Assembly: GCA_024711025.1 (NCBI GenBank)
Contig: JANJTP010000070.1
Span: 93,651 to 157,650 of the forward strand
Source of the DNA: Solirubrobacteraceae bacterium
GTDB lineage: Bacteria > Actinomycetota > Thermoleophilia > Solirubrobacterales > Solirubrobacteraceae
Length of the DNA stretch: 64,000 nt
Direction of reading: 5' to 3'
A program made the translations under genes and the position numbers. The notes below the pieces were generated by a model, which was not told where the DNA came from, ran no database searches, and saw only the letters and a list, made by a program, of their open reading frames with translations. Below are positions 17,695-25,583 of this stretch, one piece after another (positions within the stretch are counted from its first letter, which is position 1; each line of letters starts with the position of its first letter).

Positions 17695-18875
17695 CGCTCG
17701 CGTCGCAGCCCGATGATGCTCAGCAGGAACGAGGAGAAGAAGACCTGCATCCCGCAGATCAGCAGCGCCACGGCGAGGATCGCCAGGCGCTCCTCGCCGA
17801 GCTCGCCGAAGCCGCGGGAGATCCACTGGACGACGATCGCGACTGCGATCGCGAAGCCGACGAGCGCCGTCACGCCGCCGAGCAGCAGCCCGTGCTCGAG
17901 GCGGAAGCGCGCCCGCATCCGATCGAACCAGGGATCGCGGTCACCCATGAAGTAAAGGCCATAGGCGTGGGCGCACAGGCCGAGCGAGACGACCTGCACG
18001 CCGACGATCACGAGAAGCGCACCGGCGATCTCGCTGTGCAGGTCCCAGGTGCGGCCGAGGACGGGAACCTGCGCCAGCGCCGCGGCCATCACGAGCACGC
18101 CGACCAACGCCATGAGCAGGCCGGGCACGAGGAACAGGTGGTTGGGGCTGTGGACCAGCAGGAAGCGCAGGTGGCGCCAGCCGTCGCGCCAGGTGGAGAG
18201 CTTCGACTCGCCGCCGCGCGGGTGGTAGTCGATCGGGAACTGGCGGATCACCAGGCCGCGCTTGGCGGCGCGGATCACCATCTCGCTGGCGAACTCCATG
18301 CCGGGGGTGCGCAGGTCGAGCAGCTCGAGCTTGGACCGTCGCAGCGCGCGCATCCCGCAGTGGGCGTCGCGCACGCCGGTCTTGTAGAGCGCGTTCAGGA
18401 AGCCGGACAGCACCGGGTTGCCGACGTAGCGGTGCAGCCACGGCATCGCACCCGGCTGGATGTTGTCCATCCGGTCGCCCATCACGAGGTCGGCCCCGTC
18501 GTCGAGCTCGGCGACGAACCGCGGGATCTCGTTGAAGTCGTACGTCAGGTCGGCGTCACCCATCACGATGTAGCGCCCGCGCGCGGCCGCAAAGCCGGCG
18601 AGGTAGGCGCTTCCGTAGCCGCGGCGCGGCTCGTGGACGACGCGCGCCCCGGCGGCGCGCGCCAGCTCGGCGCTGCGGTCCTCGGAGGCGTTGTCGGCGA
18701 CGAGCACCTCTCCGGGGATCCCGGCGGCGTCGAGCGCCTCGCGCGCGGCGCGCACGCAGGCCTCGATGTTCTCCTCCTCGTTGAGGCAGGGGATGACGAC
18801 GCTGACGACGAGGTCCCCGGGCGGGTCGGACGACGCCGGCTCGACTGCGCTCGTAGTTTGCTCGATCGTGCTCAT
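17691..18875 (-). CDS. GT2 polyprenyl-phosphate sugar synthase with C-terminal membrane segments
   Basis: 394 aa from ATG 18875 (MSTIEQTTSAV); a GTG at 18914 would add 13 residues. GT2 domain about 20-250: VSVVIPCLNEEENIEACV, VADNASEDRS, and the DxD in MGDADLTYD, close to dolichol-phosphate mannosyltransferases. Four predicted membrane helices follow (LVPGLLMALVGVLVMAAALA and three more), as in GtrB/ArnC-like proteins that make undecaprenyl-phosphate sugars on the inner membrane face. Translationally coupled (GTGA) to the DUF2142 protein, which would use the lipid-linked sugar outside. A TATGCT box lies about 85 bp upstream at 18962-18967. Confidence 0.85.
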   Translation of the reverse strand: MSTIEQTTSAVEPASSDPPGDLVVSVVIPCLNEEENIEACVRAAREALDAAGIPGEVLVADNASEDRSAELARAAGARVVHEPRRGYGSAYLAGFAAARGRYIVMGDADLTYDFNEIPRFVAELDDGADLVMGDRMDNIQPGAMPWLHRYVGNPVLSGFLNALYKTGVRDAHCGMRALRRSKLELLDLRTPGMEFASEMVIRAAKRGLVIRQFPIDYHPRGGESKLSTWRDGWRHLRFLLVHSPNHLFLVPGLLMALVGVLVMAAALAQVPVLGRTWDLHSEIAGALLVIVGVQVVSLGLCAHAYGLYFMGDRDPWFDRMRARFRLEHGLLLGGVTALVGFAIAVAIVVQWISRGFGELGEERLAILAVALLICGMQVFFSSFLLSIIGLRRER

Positions 18876-19012
18876 GCGCTCGGGGACGTACCCGAAGACG
18901 GGAGCGCCCGACACCTGGAACGCCGTGCCGACGGCGGAGTTGCGGCCGCGGACGAAGCGGCAGCATAGCTTCGGGGGTGCGCCGGACGGCGCCCCGCGCG
19001 TACCGAGGAAGA

Positions 19013-19468
19013 TCAGGAGCGGTCGTGCATCGCGCTCAGCACGCGAAGCTCCACGCCCGCGGCCGGCTGCGGCCGGCCCCGGTCCGTCACGACGAGCCGA
19101 TCCACGTCCGCCGTCACGGCGGCCGTCGCGAGGATCAGCGCATCGGGCATCCTGATCGTCGGGCGGCGGCGCCCGCCGGCGCCCTTTTCGGTGTGCGCCG
19201 AGCGGATCTCGGCGGCGCGAGCCGCGACGCGCTCGTCGACCGGGATGATCCGCACGGCGAGCTCCGCCAGAAAGCCGGTTACGAGGACCTCCGGGTGATG
19301 CCCGAGCCCGACGCCGGTGAGCAGCTCGGCCTGCGAGACGACGGACAGTGCGAGGAACCCGCCATCGCCGATCGCCGCCGCGATCGCGTCGTGGGCCGAT
19401 CGATGGAAGGCATCGTCGCGGTCCAGGAAGCCGATGACCGCACCCGTGTCCAGCAGCGTCAGTCCCAC
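19013..19468 (-). CDS. vapC: VapC-type PIN-domain toxin
   Basis: 151 aa. PIN fold with the four expected acidic positions: Asp in LLDTGAVIGFLDRD, Glu in SQAELLTG, Asp in MPDALILATA, and Asp in VVTDRG. PIN toxins are Mg-dependent ribonucleases that cut tRNA or rRNA. The start overlaps the end of the AbrB-type antitoxin gene by 10 bp, so the pair forms one operon. The insert HTEKGAGGRRRPTIR before the third acidic residue is longer and more basic than usual. Confidence 0.85.
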   Translation of the reverse strand: MGLTLLDTGAVIGFLDRDDAFHRSAHDAIAAAIGDGGFLALSVVSQAELLTGVGLGHHPEVLVTGFLAELAVRIIPVDERVAARAAEIRSAHTEKGAGGRRRPTIRMPDALILATAAVTADVDRLVVTDRGRPQPAAGVELRVLSAMHDRS

Positions 19469-19764
19469 TCTTCGCGCAGCGCCTCCACCTGCGCGCGGAG
19501 GCTCCCCCCGCTGCTCAGGGCGCCCGAATAGCGAGCGATCAGGTCGTCGGTGCGATCCAGGACGACCTTCCCGGGCGCGATCGCCTGGACTCGCACGACA
19601 TCGCCGACACGTAGGCCGGCACGGCCGAATGCGTGTCTGCCGATCGTGATCTGATGCTTGCTGGAGATCCGCGTCGTCTCGGGGCTCACGCCCGCGCTCT
19701 CGGCGCTGCCGTGCCGGCGTGTGGGCAGCGCCTCGGAGCGGGATCTCTTTACGTTACGCGCCAT
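19459..19764 (-). CDS. vapB: AbrB/MazE-type antitoxin (VapB)
   Basis: 101 aa. The SpoVT/AbrB swapped-hairpin domain covers about 33-75: ISSKHQITIGRHAFGRAGLR, then GDVVRVQAIAPGKVVLDR. A ~30-residue basic N-terminal extension precedes it, which is unusual for a VapB. The C-terminal helix (GGSLRAQVEALREEWD) probably neutralises VapC. The ATG at 19764 follows a TAGGCT box by six bases, so the mRNA is probably leaderless. A CTTTAC/GTAAAG inverted repeat spans the start codon and may be its operator. Confidence 0.8.
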   Translation of the reverse strand: MARNVKRSRSEALPTRRHGSAESAGVSPETTRISSKHQITIGRHAFGRAGLRVGDVVRVQAIAPGKVVLDRTDDLIARYSGALSSGGSLRAQVEALREEWD

Positions 19765-19776
19765 TTGTAAAGCCTA
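19747..19776 (-). promoter_or_regulatory. vapBC promoter with inverted repeat over the start codon
   Basis: TAGGCT (19776 to 19771 on the minus strand) is six bases before the ATG. Half-sites CTTTAC (19747-19752) and GTAAAG (19767-19772) flank the first codons with a 14-nt spacer, a plausible AbrB-type autoregulatory site. Confidence 0.45.
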
Positions 19777-19843
19777 CTGCGGACAAGCGCGTTTCGCCAG
19801 CTCGAGCGGTCGCCGACCGCGCGAGCCGGCTCGCGCCGTGTCC

Positions 19844-20520
19844 TCATCTCGTCGCTCCGCTGTCGACCGCGATCTCGAGCTGATGCCGGTTGCCGTTCTC
19901 CAGGTTGACCGATACCTCGGAGCGCCCGCGCTGGAAATTCAGCACAGGCCCTCCCGGCTCGGCTCGATCGTCTCTATCAGACGCCAGGAGCTCGTCATTT
20001 CCGCGCGATAGAACGCCACCACCGCATCGGTCACCGCCGCCGCCGGCAAGCGATAGCGAACCAGCGTCGTATAGCCGACGGCGCTTCGGCCCCCTTCGAC
20101 AAAGAAGGGCGCATCAGTCTTTTCGATTACTCGAGCACCCGGAAAACGTGGCACTCCCCCCAGGATCCGGTAGTTGGCCACCAAGTACGCGTCTCGGTCG
20201 ACACGCGATCCGCCCAGGTCGATCCCGCCGAGGACGCCCGCAGCAACCGCAAGGCTGATGAGGACGCTGAGGACATGCCGCGCGCCTGACGCCGCGTCGG
20301 CCCACGGCAAGGCACTCAGCCCGATGTTCAGCAGAAGAGCAGCCATCGCCAACATCGACAGGGCTGCGCTCAGTCCCCCGACGTCGGCGCCCACCGTCGC
20401 GATCAGCCACCCCGCCGCCCCTGCCGACGACATGCCCAGCACGGCCACGAACGCCCGCAAGACTCGATCGTTGCGTCTCACTCGATCCCGTCGCGAAAGC
20501 AGCCCATCTCTGTCTCCCAC
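19844..20520 (-). pseudogene. Membrane protein gene with apparent single-base frameshift
   Basis: The intact frame from ATG 20520 encodes 193 aa: three to four membrane helices (LRAFVAVLGMSSAGAAGWLI, LSMLAMAALLLNIGLSA, VLSVLISLAVAAGVLGGI), then a soluble domain (YTTLVRYRLPAAAVTDAVVA, FYRAEM, SSWRLIETIEPSREG). It stops early at 19939 with GLC. In the neighbouring frame the protein continues sensibly as PVLNFQRGRSEVSVN, then LENGNRHQLEIAVDSGATR, to a TGA at 19844-19846. Restoring one G in the run GAGGGCC (near 19947-19953) joins the two. Either a real inactivating deletion, a sequencing error, or less likely programmed slippage. Function unknown. Confidence 0.6.
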
Positions 20521-20732
20521 CGTCGACGAAAGCCCCGTCCGACTCCTCCGCCGCGAGCTCGCGATGCGCCAAGACTAATCAGGCCACGACGCAAGCGCTC
20601 TCGTCTCCCACGAGCCAATGGAGCTCCCGACTGAGCCACCCCGGCGCCGACTCCATCTCCAGGAGGACGAGTGACGTCAGGGATGCCGCCGCAGCCGCGC
20701 GAGGCCCCGCGCGCTGCCATCCTTGAGCAGCG

Positions 20733-21890
20733 ATGCGGATCTGCCTGGCCTACGACTGCCTCTACCCGTGGACCGTCGGCGGCGCCGAGCGCTGGTACCG
20801 CGGCCTCGCCGAGCGCCTGGCCGCGGACGGGCACGAGATCACGTACCTGACGCGCCGCCAGTGGGGGGCGGCCGACCCGCCGCGCATCCCCGGGGTGCGC
20901 GTGATCGCCGTCTCGCGCGGCGACGAGCTCTACGGGCCGGACGGGCGTCGCCGGATCGGACCGCCGCTGCGCTTCGGGCGCGGCGTGCTCGGCCACCTGC
21001 TGCGCCACGGACGCCGCTACGACGTCGTGCACCTCGCCTCGTTCCCGTACTTCTCCGTGCTCGCCGCGGCGGCCGCACGCCCGCTCGGGCGCTATCGGCT
21101 GGTCGTCGACCACCACGAGGTCTGGAGCCGCGAGTACTGGTGCGACTACCTCGGGCCGCTCGGCGGCGCGCTCGGCTACGCGGTGCAGCGGCTCTGCGTG
21201 CGCGTGCCCCAGCAGGCCGTCTGCTTCTCGCGCCTGCACGCCGGGCGCCTGCGGGCGGAGGGGCTTCGCGGCGAGCCGATCGTGCTCGACGGCGAATACG
21301 CCGGCGACCTCGCGCCGCCCCGCCCCCGCCACGCGGAGCCGCTGGTGCTCGTCGCCGGCCGCCAGATCCCCGAGAAGCGCACGGCGGTCGCCGTCGCCGC
21401 GATCGCCCGGGCACGCGCTCGCGGCCTGGACGTCCGCGGGCTGATCCTCGGCGACGGCCCCGACCGGGCGCTCGTGCTCTCCGAGATCGCCGCTCACGAT
21501 CTCGAGGACGAGGTCGAGGCGCCCGGGTTCGTCGACCGCGAGGTCGTCGACGACGCGCTGCGCCGCGCGCTCTGCCTGCTGCACCCCTCGGCGCGCGAGG
21601 GCTACGGGCTGATCGTCGTCGAGGCCGCGGCGCAAGGCACGCCGTCGGTTGTCGTCGCCGGTCCCGACAACGCCGCCGTCGAGCTGGTGGAGCCCGGCGT
21701 CAACGGCCTCGTCGCCCCGTCGCCCGACCCGGACGAGCTGGCCGACGCGCTCGTCGCGATCGCCGACGCCGGGCTGCCGCTGCGCGAGCGCACATGCGCC
21801 TGGTTCGCAGAGAACGCCGAGCGCCTGTCGCTCGACGCCTCGCTCGACGTCATCGCCGCCGGCTACGAGGGTGGGCCGGCGCATGGCTGA
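20733..21890 (+). CDS. Glycosyltransferase family 4
   Basis: 385 aa. N-terminal acceptor domain starts MRICLAYDCLYPWTVGGAER, with the glycine-rich loop typical of GT4. The donor domain has VLVAGRQIPEKRTAVAVAAI, ILGDGPD, and the EX7E motif HPSAREGYGLIVVEAA. First gene of a plus-strand pair: its stop overlaps the next GT2 start by 8 bp. A CATCCT nine bases before the ATG resembles the leaderless -10 boxes seen elsewhere but lacks the first T. It likely adds one sugar to the lipid-linked repeat unit; donor unknown. Confidence 0.85.
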   Translation: MRICLAYDCLYPWTVGGAERWYRGLAERLAADGHEITYLTRRQWGAADPPRIPGVRVIAVSRGDELYGPDGRRRIGPPLRFGRGVLGHLLRHGRRYDVVHLASFPYFSVLAAAAARPLGRYRLVVDHHEVWSREYWCDYLGPLGGALGYAVQRLCVRVPQQAVCFSRLHAGRLRAEGLRGEPIVLDGEYAGDLAPPRPRHAEPLVLVAGRQIPEKRTAVAVAAIARARARGLDVRGLILGDGPDRALVLSEIAAHDLEDEVEAPGFVDREVVDDALRRALCLLHPSAREGYGLIVVEAAAQGTPSVVVAGPDNAAVELVEPGVNGLVAPSPDPDELADALVAIADAGLPLRERTCAWFAENAERLSLDASLDVIAAGYEGGPAHG

Positions 21891-22737
21891 CCTCGATGTC
21901 GGCGCGGCGCCGCCGGCGACCGGGGGGCCGCCCGGCTCCCCGCCGCGCGTCTCGGTCCTGATCGGGGCCTACGACAACGCCGCCACGCTCGCCGCGGCGA
22001 TCGACGCCGTGCTCGGCCAGACGGTGAGCGACCTCGAGCTGATCGTCATCGACGACGGCTCGACCGACTCGAGCGCATCGATCGCACGTGCGGCGGCGGC
22101 CGCCGACCCGCGCGTGCGCGTGCTGTCGATGGGCCGCAACGTCGGCATCTCGCGCTCGCTCAACGAGGGGCTTCACGCGGCGCGAGCGCCCGTCGTCGCC
22201 GTGCAGGACGCCGACGACACGTCCGAGCCCCGCCGCCTGGAGCGCCAGCTCGCGGTGCTCGACGGCGCCCCGGACGTCGCCGTCGTCGGCTGCCGGATGC
22301 GCGAGGTCGACGAGCTGGGAGCCGAGCTGACGCCGCGGACCGCGTTCGCGGCGGGCGACGTGCGCGCCGCGCTGCTGCGCTTCAACCCGATCCCCAACTC
22401 GAGCGCCGCCTTCCGCCGCGACGTCGCGATCGAGCTCGGCGGCTACGACCCGCGCTATCGCTACGCGATGGAGTACGACCTCTGGCTGCGGATCGCCGAG
22501 CGTCATCGCGTCGTCGCGCTCGACGAGCTGCTCGCGACCCGCCGGATGAGCCGAACGAACGTCGCCGCGCGCAAGGAGCGCGCGCAGATCGCCGAGTCGA
22601 TCGCGATGCGCCTGCGGGCGCTGCGCCGCCGGCGCAGCCTGCGCGGCGCGGCGTGGCTCGCGGTCCCGGCGCTCTCGTACGTGACGCCGCTGCCGCTCAA
22701 GCGCGCGCTGCGCCGGCGGCTCGGGATGGCGCCGTGA
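21883..22737 (+). CDS. Glycosyltransferase family 2
   Basis: 284 aa from the ATG at 21883. GT-A fold: VSVLIGAYDNAATLAAAIDA, IDDGSTDSSAS, and the metal-binding DxD in VQDADDTSEPRR, then NPIPNSSAAFRR and AMEYDLWLRIAE, where the ED-like Glu-Tyr-Asp is the likely catalytic-base region. The frame is open further upstream, but that part is antisense-like shadow of the preceding gene. It overlaps the GT4 stop by 8 bp and converges with the next gene, their 3' ends overlapping by 41 bp. Confidence 0.85.
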   Translation: MADLDVGAAPPATGGPPGSPPRVSVLIGAYDNAATLAAAIDAVLGQTVSDLELIVIDDGSTDSSASIARAAAAADPRVRVLSMGRNVGISRSLNEGLHAARAPVVAVQDADDTSEPRRLERQLAVLDGAPDVAVVGCRMREVDELGAELTPRTAFAAGDVRAALLRFNPIPNSSAAFRRDVAIELGGYDPRYRYAMEYDLWLRIAERHRVVALDELLATRRMSRTNVAARKERAQIAESIAMRLRALRRRRSLRGAAWLAVPALSYVTPLPLKRALRRRLGMAP

Positions 22738-23767
22738 GGCCGAGCGCGGCTTCGTAGGCGGCCCGGACCCCCTCGCGCAGACGCCCGACCGTGAACTCCC
22801 CCGCCACCCGCTCGCGCGCCGCCGCACCCAGCGCCGCGCGGCGCTCCGGCTCGCGGGCCAGGCCGCCGAGCGCCGCGGCGAAGGCGTCCACGTCGCCGGC
22901 GGGCAGCACGATCCCGGCGTCGCCGACCGCCTCGGGGTTGCCCGGCCCGTCGGCGACCACCATCGCCAGCCCGTGGCCCATCGCCTCGAGCACCGCGAAC
23001 GAGATGCCCTCGCGGCGCGAGGGCAGGACGAAGATGTCCGCGGCGGCGAGCAGGCGCTCGGGATCGGATCGGAAACCGAGCGCTCGGACGCCGGGGCCGG
23101 CGGCGTCGTGGACCTGCGCCGCCAGCGGGCCCTCTCCGGCCACGAGCAGCTCGAGCGGGGCCCCGCCGGACACGGCGGAGCGCGCGGCGCGGACGGCGGT
23201 GAGCGGGTCCTTGCGCTCCTCGAGCTGACCGAGGAACAGGGCGGCGGCGACGCCGGGCGCGAGGCCGAGCTCCGCGCGGGCCGCGGCGCGCAGGCCCGCG
23301 TCCGGCGAGATCGGCGCGATGCCGTTGGGAACGACCGCGAGTCGCGAGTGCAGCGCCGGCGGCACGAGCGCGCTCAGCTCGCTGCGCTCGGCGGCCGAGC
23401 AGCAGAGCGTGACCGAGGTGCGGGCGACGGCCGCCCTCGCGCCGGCGACGACCGCACGGGCCGCCGGGCCCTGCGCCCGTCGCAGCAGGTGCAGGCCATG
23501 CGTCGTCCACACCGAGGGACGGCGACCGAGCAGCGGCAGGGCGAGGATCGCCGCCGCGTCGCCGTGGGCGTGGACGACGCTCGCGCGGCGCGCGCGCAGG
23601 GCGATCCGCGGCCACTGGGCGGCGATCGACGGCGCCGCCCTCAGCGGGGACCGCGCGGCGCTGAGCGCGACGCGCTCCTGCTCGAATCCCTCCAGCCCCT
23701 CCAGCAGGTCGAGGTAGGTCTCGGCGCCGCCGCCGCGGTGGGGCAGGACGTGGAGGACGGCGGACAC
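22697..23767 (-). CDS. Glycosyltransferase family 4
   Basis: 356 aa, GTG start at 23767. Short N-terminal domain (VLHVLPHRGGGAETYLDLL), VVHAHGDAAAIL, and WTTHGLHLL. Donor domain ALFLGQLEERKDPLTAVRAA, then PSRREGISFAVLEAMGHG with both Glu of EX7E. It follows the methyltransferase at 23786 by 18 bp on the same strand, so the two are likely cotranscribed, and its last 41 bp overlap the 3' end of the opposing GT2. Adds a sugar in surface-glycan assembly; specificity unknown. Confidence 0.85.
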   Translation of the reverse strand: MSAVLHVLPHRGGGAETYLDLLEGLEGFEQERVALSAARSPLRAAPSIAAQWPRIALRARRASVVHAHGDAAAILALPLLGRRPSVWTTHGLHLLRRAQGPAARAVVAGARAAVARTSVTLCCSAAERSELSALVPPALHSRLAVVPNGIAPISPDAGLRAAARAELGLAPGVAAALFLGQLEERKDPLTAVRAARSAVSGGAPLELLVAGEGPLAAQVHDAAGPGVRALGFRSDPERLLAAADIFVLPSRREGISFAVLEAMGHGLAMVVADGPGNPEAVGDAGIVLPAGDVDAFAAALGGLAREPERRAALGAAARERVAGEFTVGRLREGVRAAYEAALGLTAPSRAAGAARA

Positions 23768-23785
23768 GGTCGCCGAAGGGCGCGG

Positions 23786-24607
23786 CTAGGAGACGCGCCG
23801 CGCGACGACGATCTTCGTCGACGGCCCGGTGCGCGCCAGGCGCATCGCCACTCGATCGAGCGCGTACAGCGTCGAGCCGACCACCGCGCCGAGTCGCTCG
23901 CGTGGGCCGACGCCCATGTTGAGCGCCTCCCAGTAGCGAAACGCGAGCCGGTAGGTCCCCGGCCGGCGCGTGTCGATCGTGTTCGCCAGCAGGCAGGTGG
24001 CGGGGGTGAGCGACTCGAGCCGCAGCCCGGCGGCCGCGAGGGCATCGGTCCACTCGCCCAGCGGCCGGGCCTTGCTGTTCGAGCTCTCGTCGAACGGCCG
24101 CCCCCACCAGCGATGCACGACCACCGGCTCGGTCAAGAGCAGCACGCCGCCGGGGGCGAGCGCGGCGCCGAGGTTGGCCACGGCGCGCCGGAAGCGCTCC
24201 TCGTCGGTGATGTGGAGCAGCACGCTCATCGCCGAGATCGCGTCGAGCTCGCCCAGGCCGCCCGGCAGGCGCTCGGCGCCGACGTCCGCCTGCTCGAAGC
24301 GGATGCCCGGGAGCCGCTCGCGGAGCCCCTCGACGGCCGCCTGCGTCAGGTCCAGCCCGATGATCTCGCCTGCCCCGCGCCGCTGCCAGAAGTCGATCCA
24401 GTAGCCGGTGCCGCTGCCGACGTCGAGCACGCGGCGCGGCGCGCCGACGCCGGCGCGATCCAGCGCGGCCGCCGCCGCGACGGCCACCGACCGGTAGAAC
24501 AGCCGGTTGAACGACGCGGACAGGCCCTGGTAGCCGACGCCACGAAGCGAGTACTTGCCGCCGAGCAGGCTCTCCCAGTAGGCGCGGGCCTCGTAGGTCG
24601 CGTTCAT
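23786..24607 (-). CDS. Class I SAM-dependent methyltransferase
   Basis: 273 aa. Motif I VLDVGSGTGYWIDFW, motif II GLDLTQAAV, and LDAISAMSVLLHI fit Methyltransf_11/25. The N-terminus MNATYEARAYWESLLGGKYS is typical of sugar or glycolipid methyltransferases. The ATG at 24607 lies seven bases after TAGACT, one arm of a perfect inverted repeat shared with the divergent gene at 24645; the longer upstream frame is rejected for that reason. No Shine-Dalgarno. Probably modifies the glycan assembled by its neighbours. Confidence 0.8.
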   Translation of the reverse strand: MNATYEARAYWESLLGGKYSLRGVGYQGLSASFNRLFYRSVAVAAAAALDRAGVGAPRRVLDVGSGTGYWIDFWQRRGAGEIIGLDLTQAAVEGLRERLPGIRFEQADVGAERLPGGLGELDAISAMSVLLHITDEERFRRAVANLGAALAPGGVLLLTEPVVVHRWWGRPFDESSNSKARPLGEWTDALAAAGLRLESLTPATCLLANTIDTRRPGTYRLAFRYWEALNMGVGPRERLGAVVGSTLYALDRVAMRLARTGPSTKIVVARRVS

Positions 24608-24610
24608 GGC

Positions 24611-24640
24611 GGGGAGTCTAAGTGGGCGCCTAGACTCCCC
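24611..24640. promoter_or_regulatory. Perfect inverted repeat forming a back-to-back divergent promoter
   Basis: GGGGAGTCTA (24611-24620) and TAGACTCCCC (24631-24640) are perfect 10-bp arms around a 10-nt spacer. Each arm carries TAGACT read outward, ending seven (minus strand, ATG 24607) or eight (plus strand, GTG 24645) bases before a start codon. Both methyltransferase genes would be transcribed as leaderless mRNAs from overlapping promoters; a dimeric regulator could also bind here. Confidence 0.7.
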
Positions 24641-24644
24641 CGCC

Positions 24645-25583
24645 GTGCCCGAAGCTCCGGCGGCGCCCGCCGTCTCCAACTGCCCGGCCTGCGACGCCCC
24701 GCTCCCGGACGCGTCGTGCATCCGGGGCGTCGACCGCCTCCACGGCGTAGCCGGAGCACAAGACGTCGTGGCCTGCGATCGCTGCGGCTCCGGCGCGACC
24801 GAGCCGCCCGTCGCGGCCGGCGAGCTGACGAGCCTCTACCCGCAGGCGTACGGGCCGTACGACGCCGCGAGCGGACGACTCGTCGGGACCATGTCCGCGG
24901 CGATCCGCTGGTGGCAGGGGCGCAGGGCGCTCAGGCGTCCGCCGCTGGCCTCGCTGCGCGAAGCGCGAGCCGGCTCCCTGGTCGACGTGGGCTGCGGCCG
25001 CGGCGACCTGGCGGCGCTGTTCGTCCGCCGTGGCTGGCGGGCGACCGGCATCGAGCCCTCGACGGCCGCGGTCGCCGCGGCCCGCGAGCAGGGCGTCGAC
25101 GCGCGCGTCGGGACGCTCGCCGACACGCCGCTGGAGCCCGGTGCCTACGACGCGGCGATCTTCCAGCACTCGCTGGAGCACACGGTGGAGCCGCTCGAGG
25201 ACCTCGAGCGCATCCGCCGCGCGCTGCGGCCGGGCGGTCTCGTCCTGATCACCGTGCCGAACTTCGCGTGCTGGCAGCGGCGGCGCTTCGCCGACCGCTG
25301 GTACCACCTGGACCTGCCTCGCCACCGGACCCACTTCTCGCCGGCCGGGCTGTCGGCCGTGCTGGAGCGCGCCGGCTTCGACGTCCTCTCGATCGGCACG
25401 TCGACGAGCACCGTCGGCCTGCCGGCGAGCATCCAGTACGCCCTCGTCGGGCGCTGCCTGTTCCCGGGCGGGCTGGCGCTGCGCGTCGCCGCCGGGCTCT
25501 GCGTGCTCGCCCTCCCGATCGCCCGGCTGCTCGACCGCGTCGGCGGGGGCGGCGACCAGCTCCACGCGGTGGCCCGCTCCTAG
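24645..25583 (+). CDS. Class I methyltransferase with N-terminal zinc ribbon
   Basis: 312 aa from the GTG at 24645; an ATG at 24606 is possible but would run through the promoter palindrome. N-terminal CPACDAPLP and CDRCGSG (about 10-50) look like a zinc-binding pair of CXXC motifs, as in sugar C- or O-methyltransferases of the same architecture. SAM domain: SLVDVGCGRGDLAALF, GIEPSTAAV, FQHSLEHTVEPLEDLE. The C-terminal hydrophobic stretch ALRVAAGLCVLALPIARLL may anchor it to the membrane. Its stop shares the bases CTAG with the stop of the opposing GT4. Confidence 0.8.
   Translation: MPEAPAAPAVSNCPACDAPLPDASCIRGVDRLHGVAGAQDVVACDRCGSGATEPPVAAGELTSLYPQAYGPYDAASGRLVGTMSAAIRWWQGRRALRRPPLASLREARAGSLVDVGCGRGDLAALFVRRGWRATGIEPSTAAVAAAREQGVDARVGTLADTPLEPGAYDAAIFQHSLEHTVEPLEDLERIRRALRPGGLVLITVPNFACWQRRRFADRWYHLDLPRHRTHFSPAGLSAVLERAGFDVLSIGTSTSTVGLPASIQYALVGRCLFPGGLALRVAAGLCVLALPIARLLDRVGGGGDQLHAVARS

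Noticed and set aside
20521..20732. 212-bp gap before the GT4 gene
   Set aside because: Searched on both strands for a small gene or RNA; apart from a TAGTCT (20572-20577, minus) nothing could be supported.
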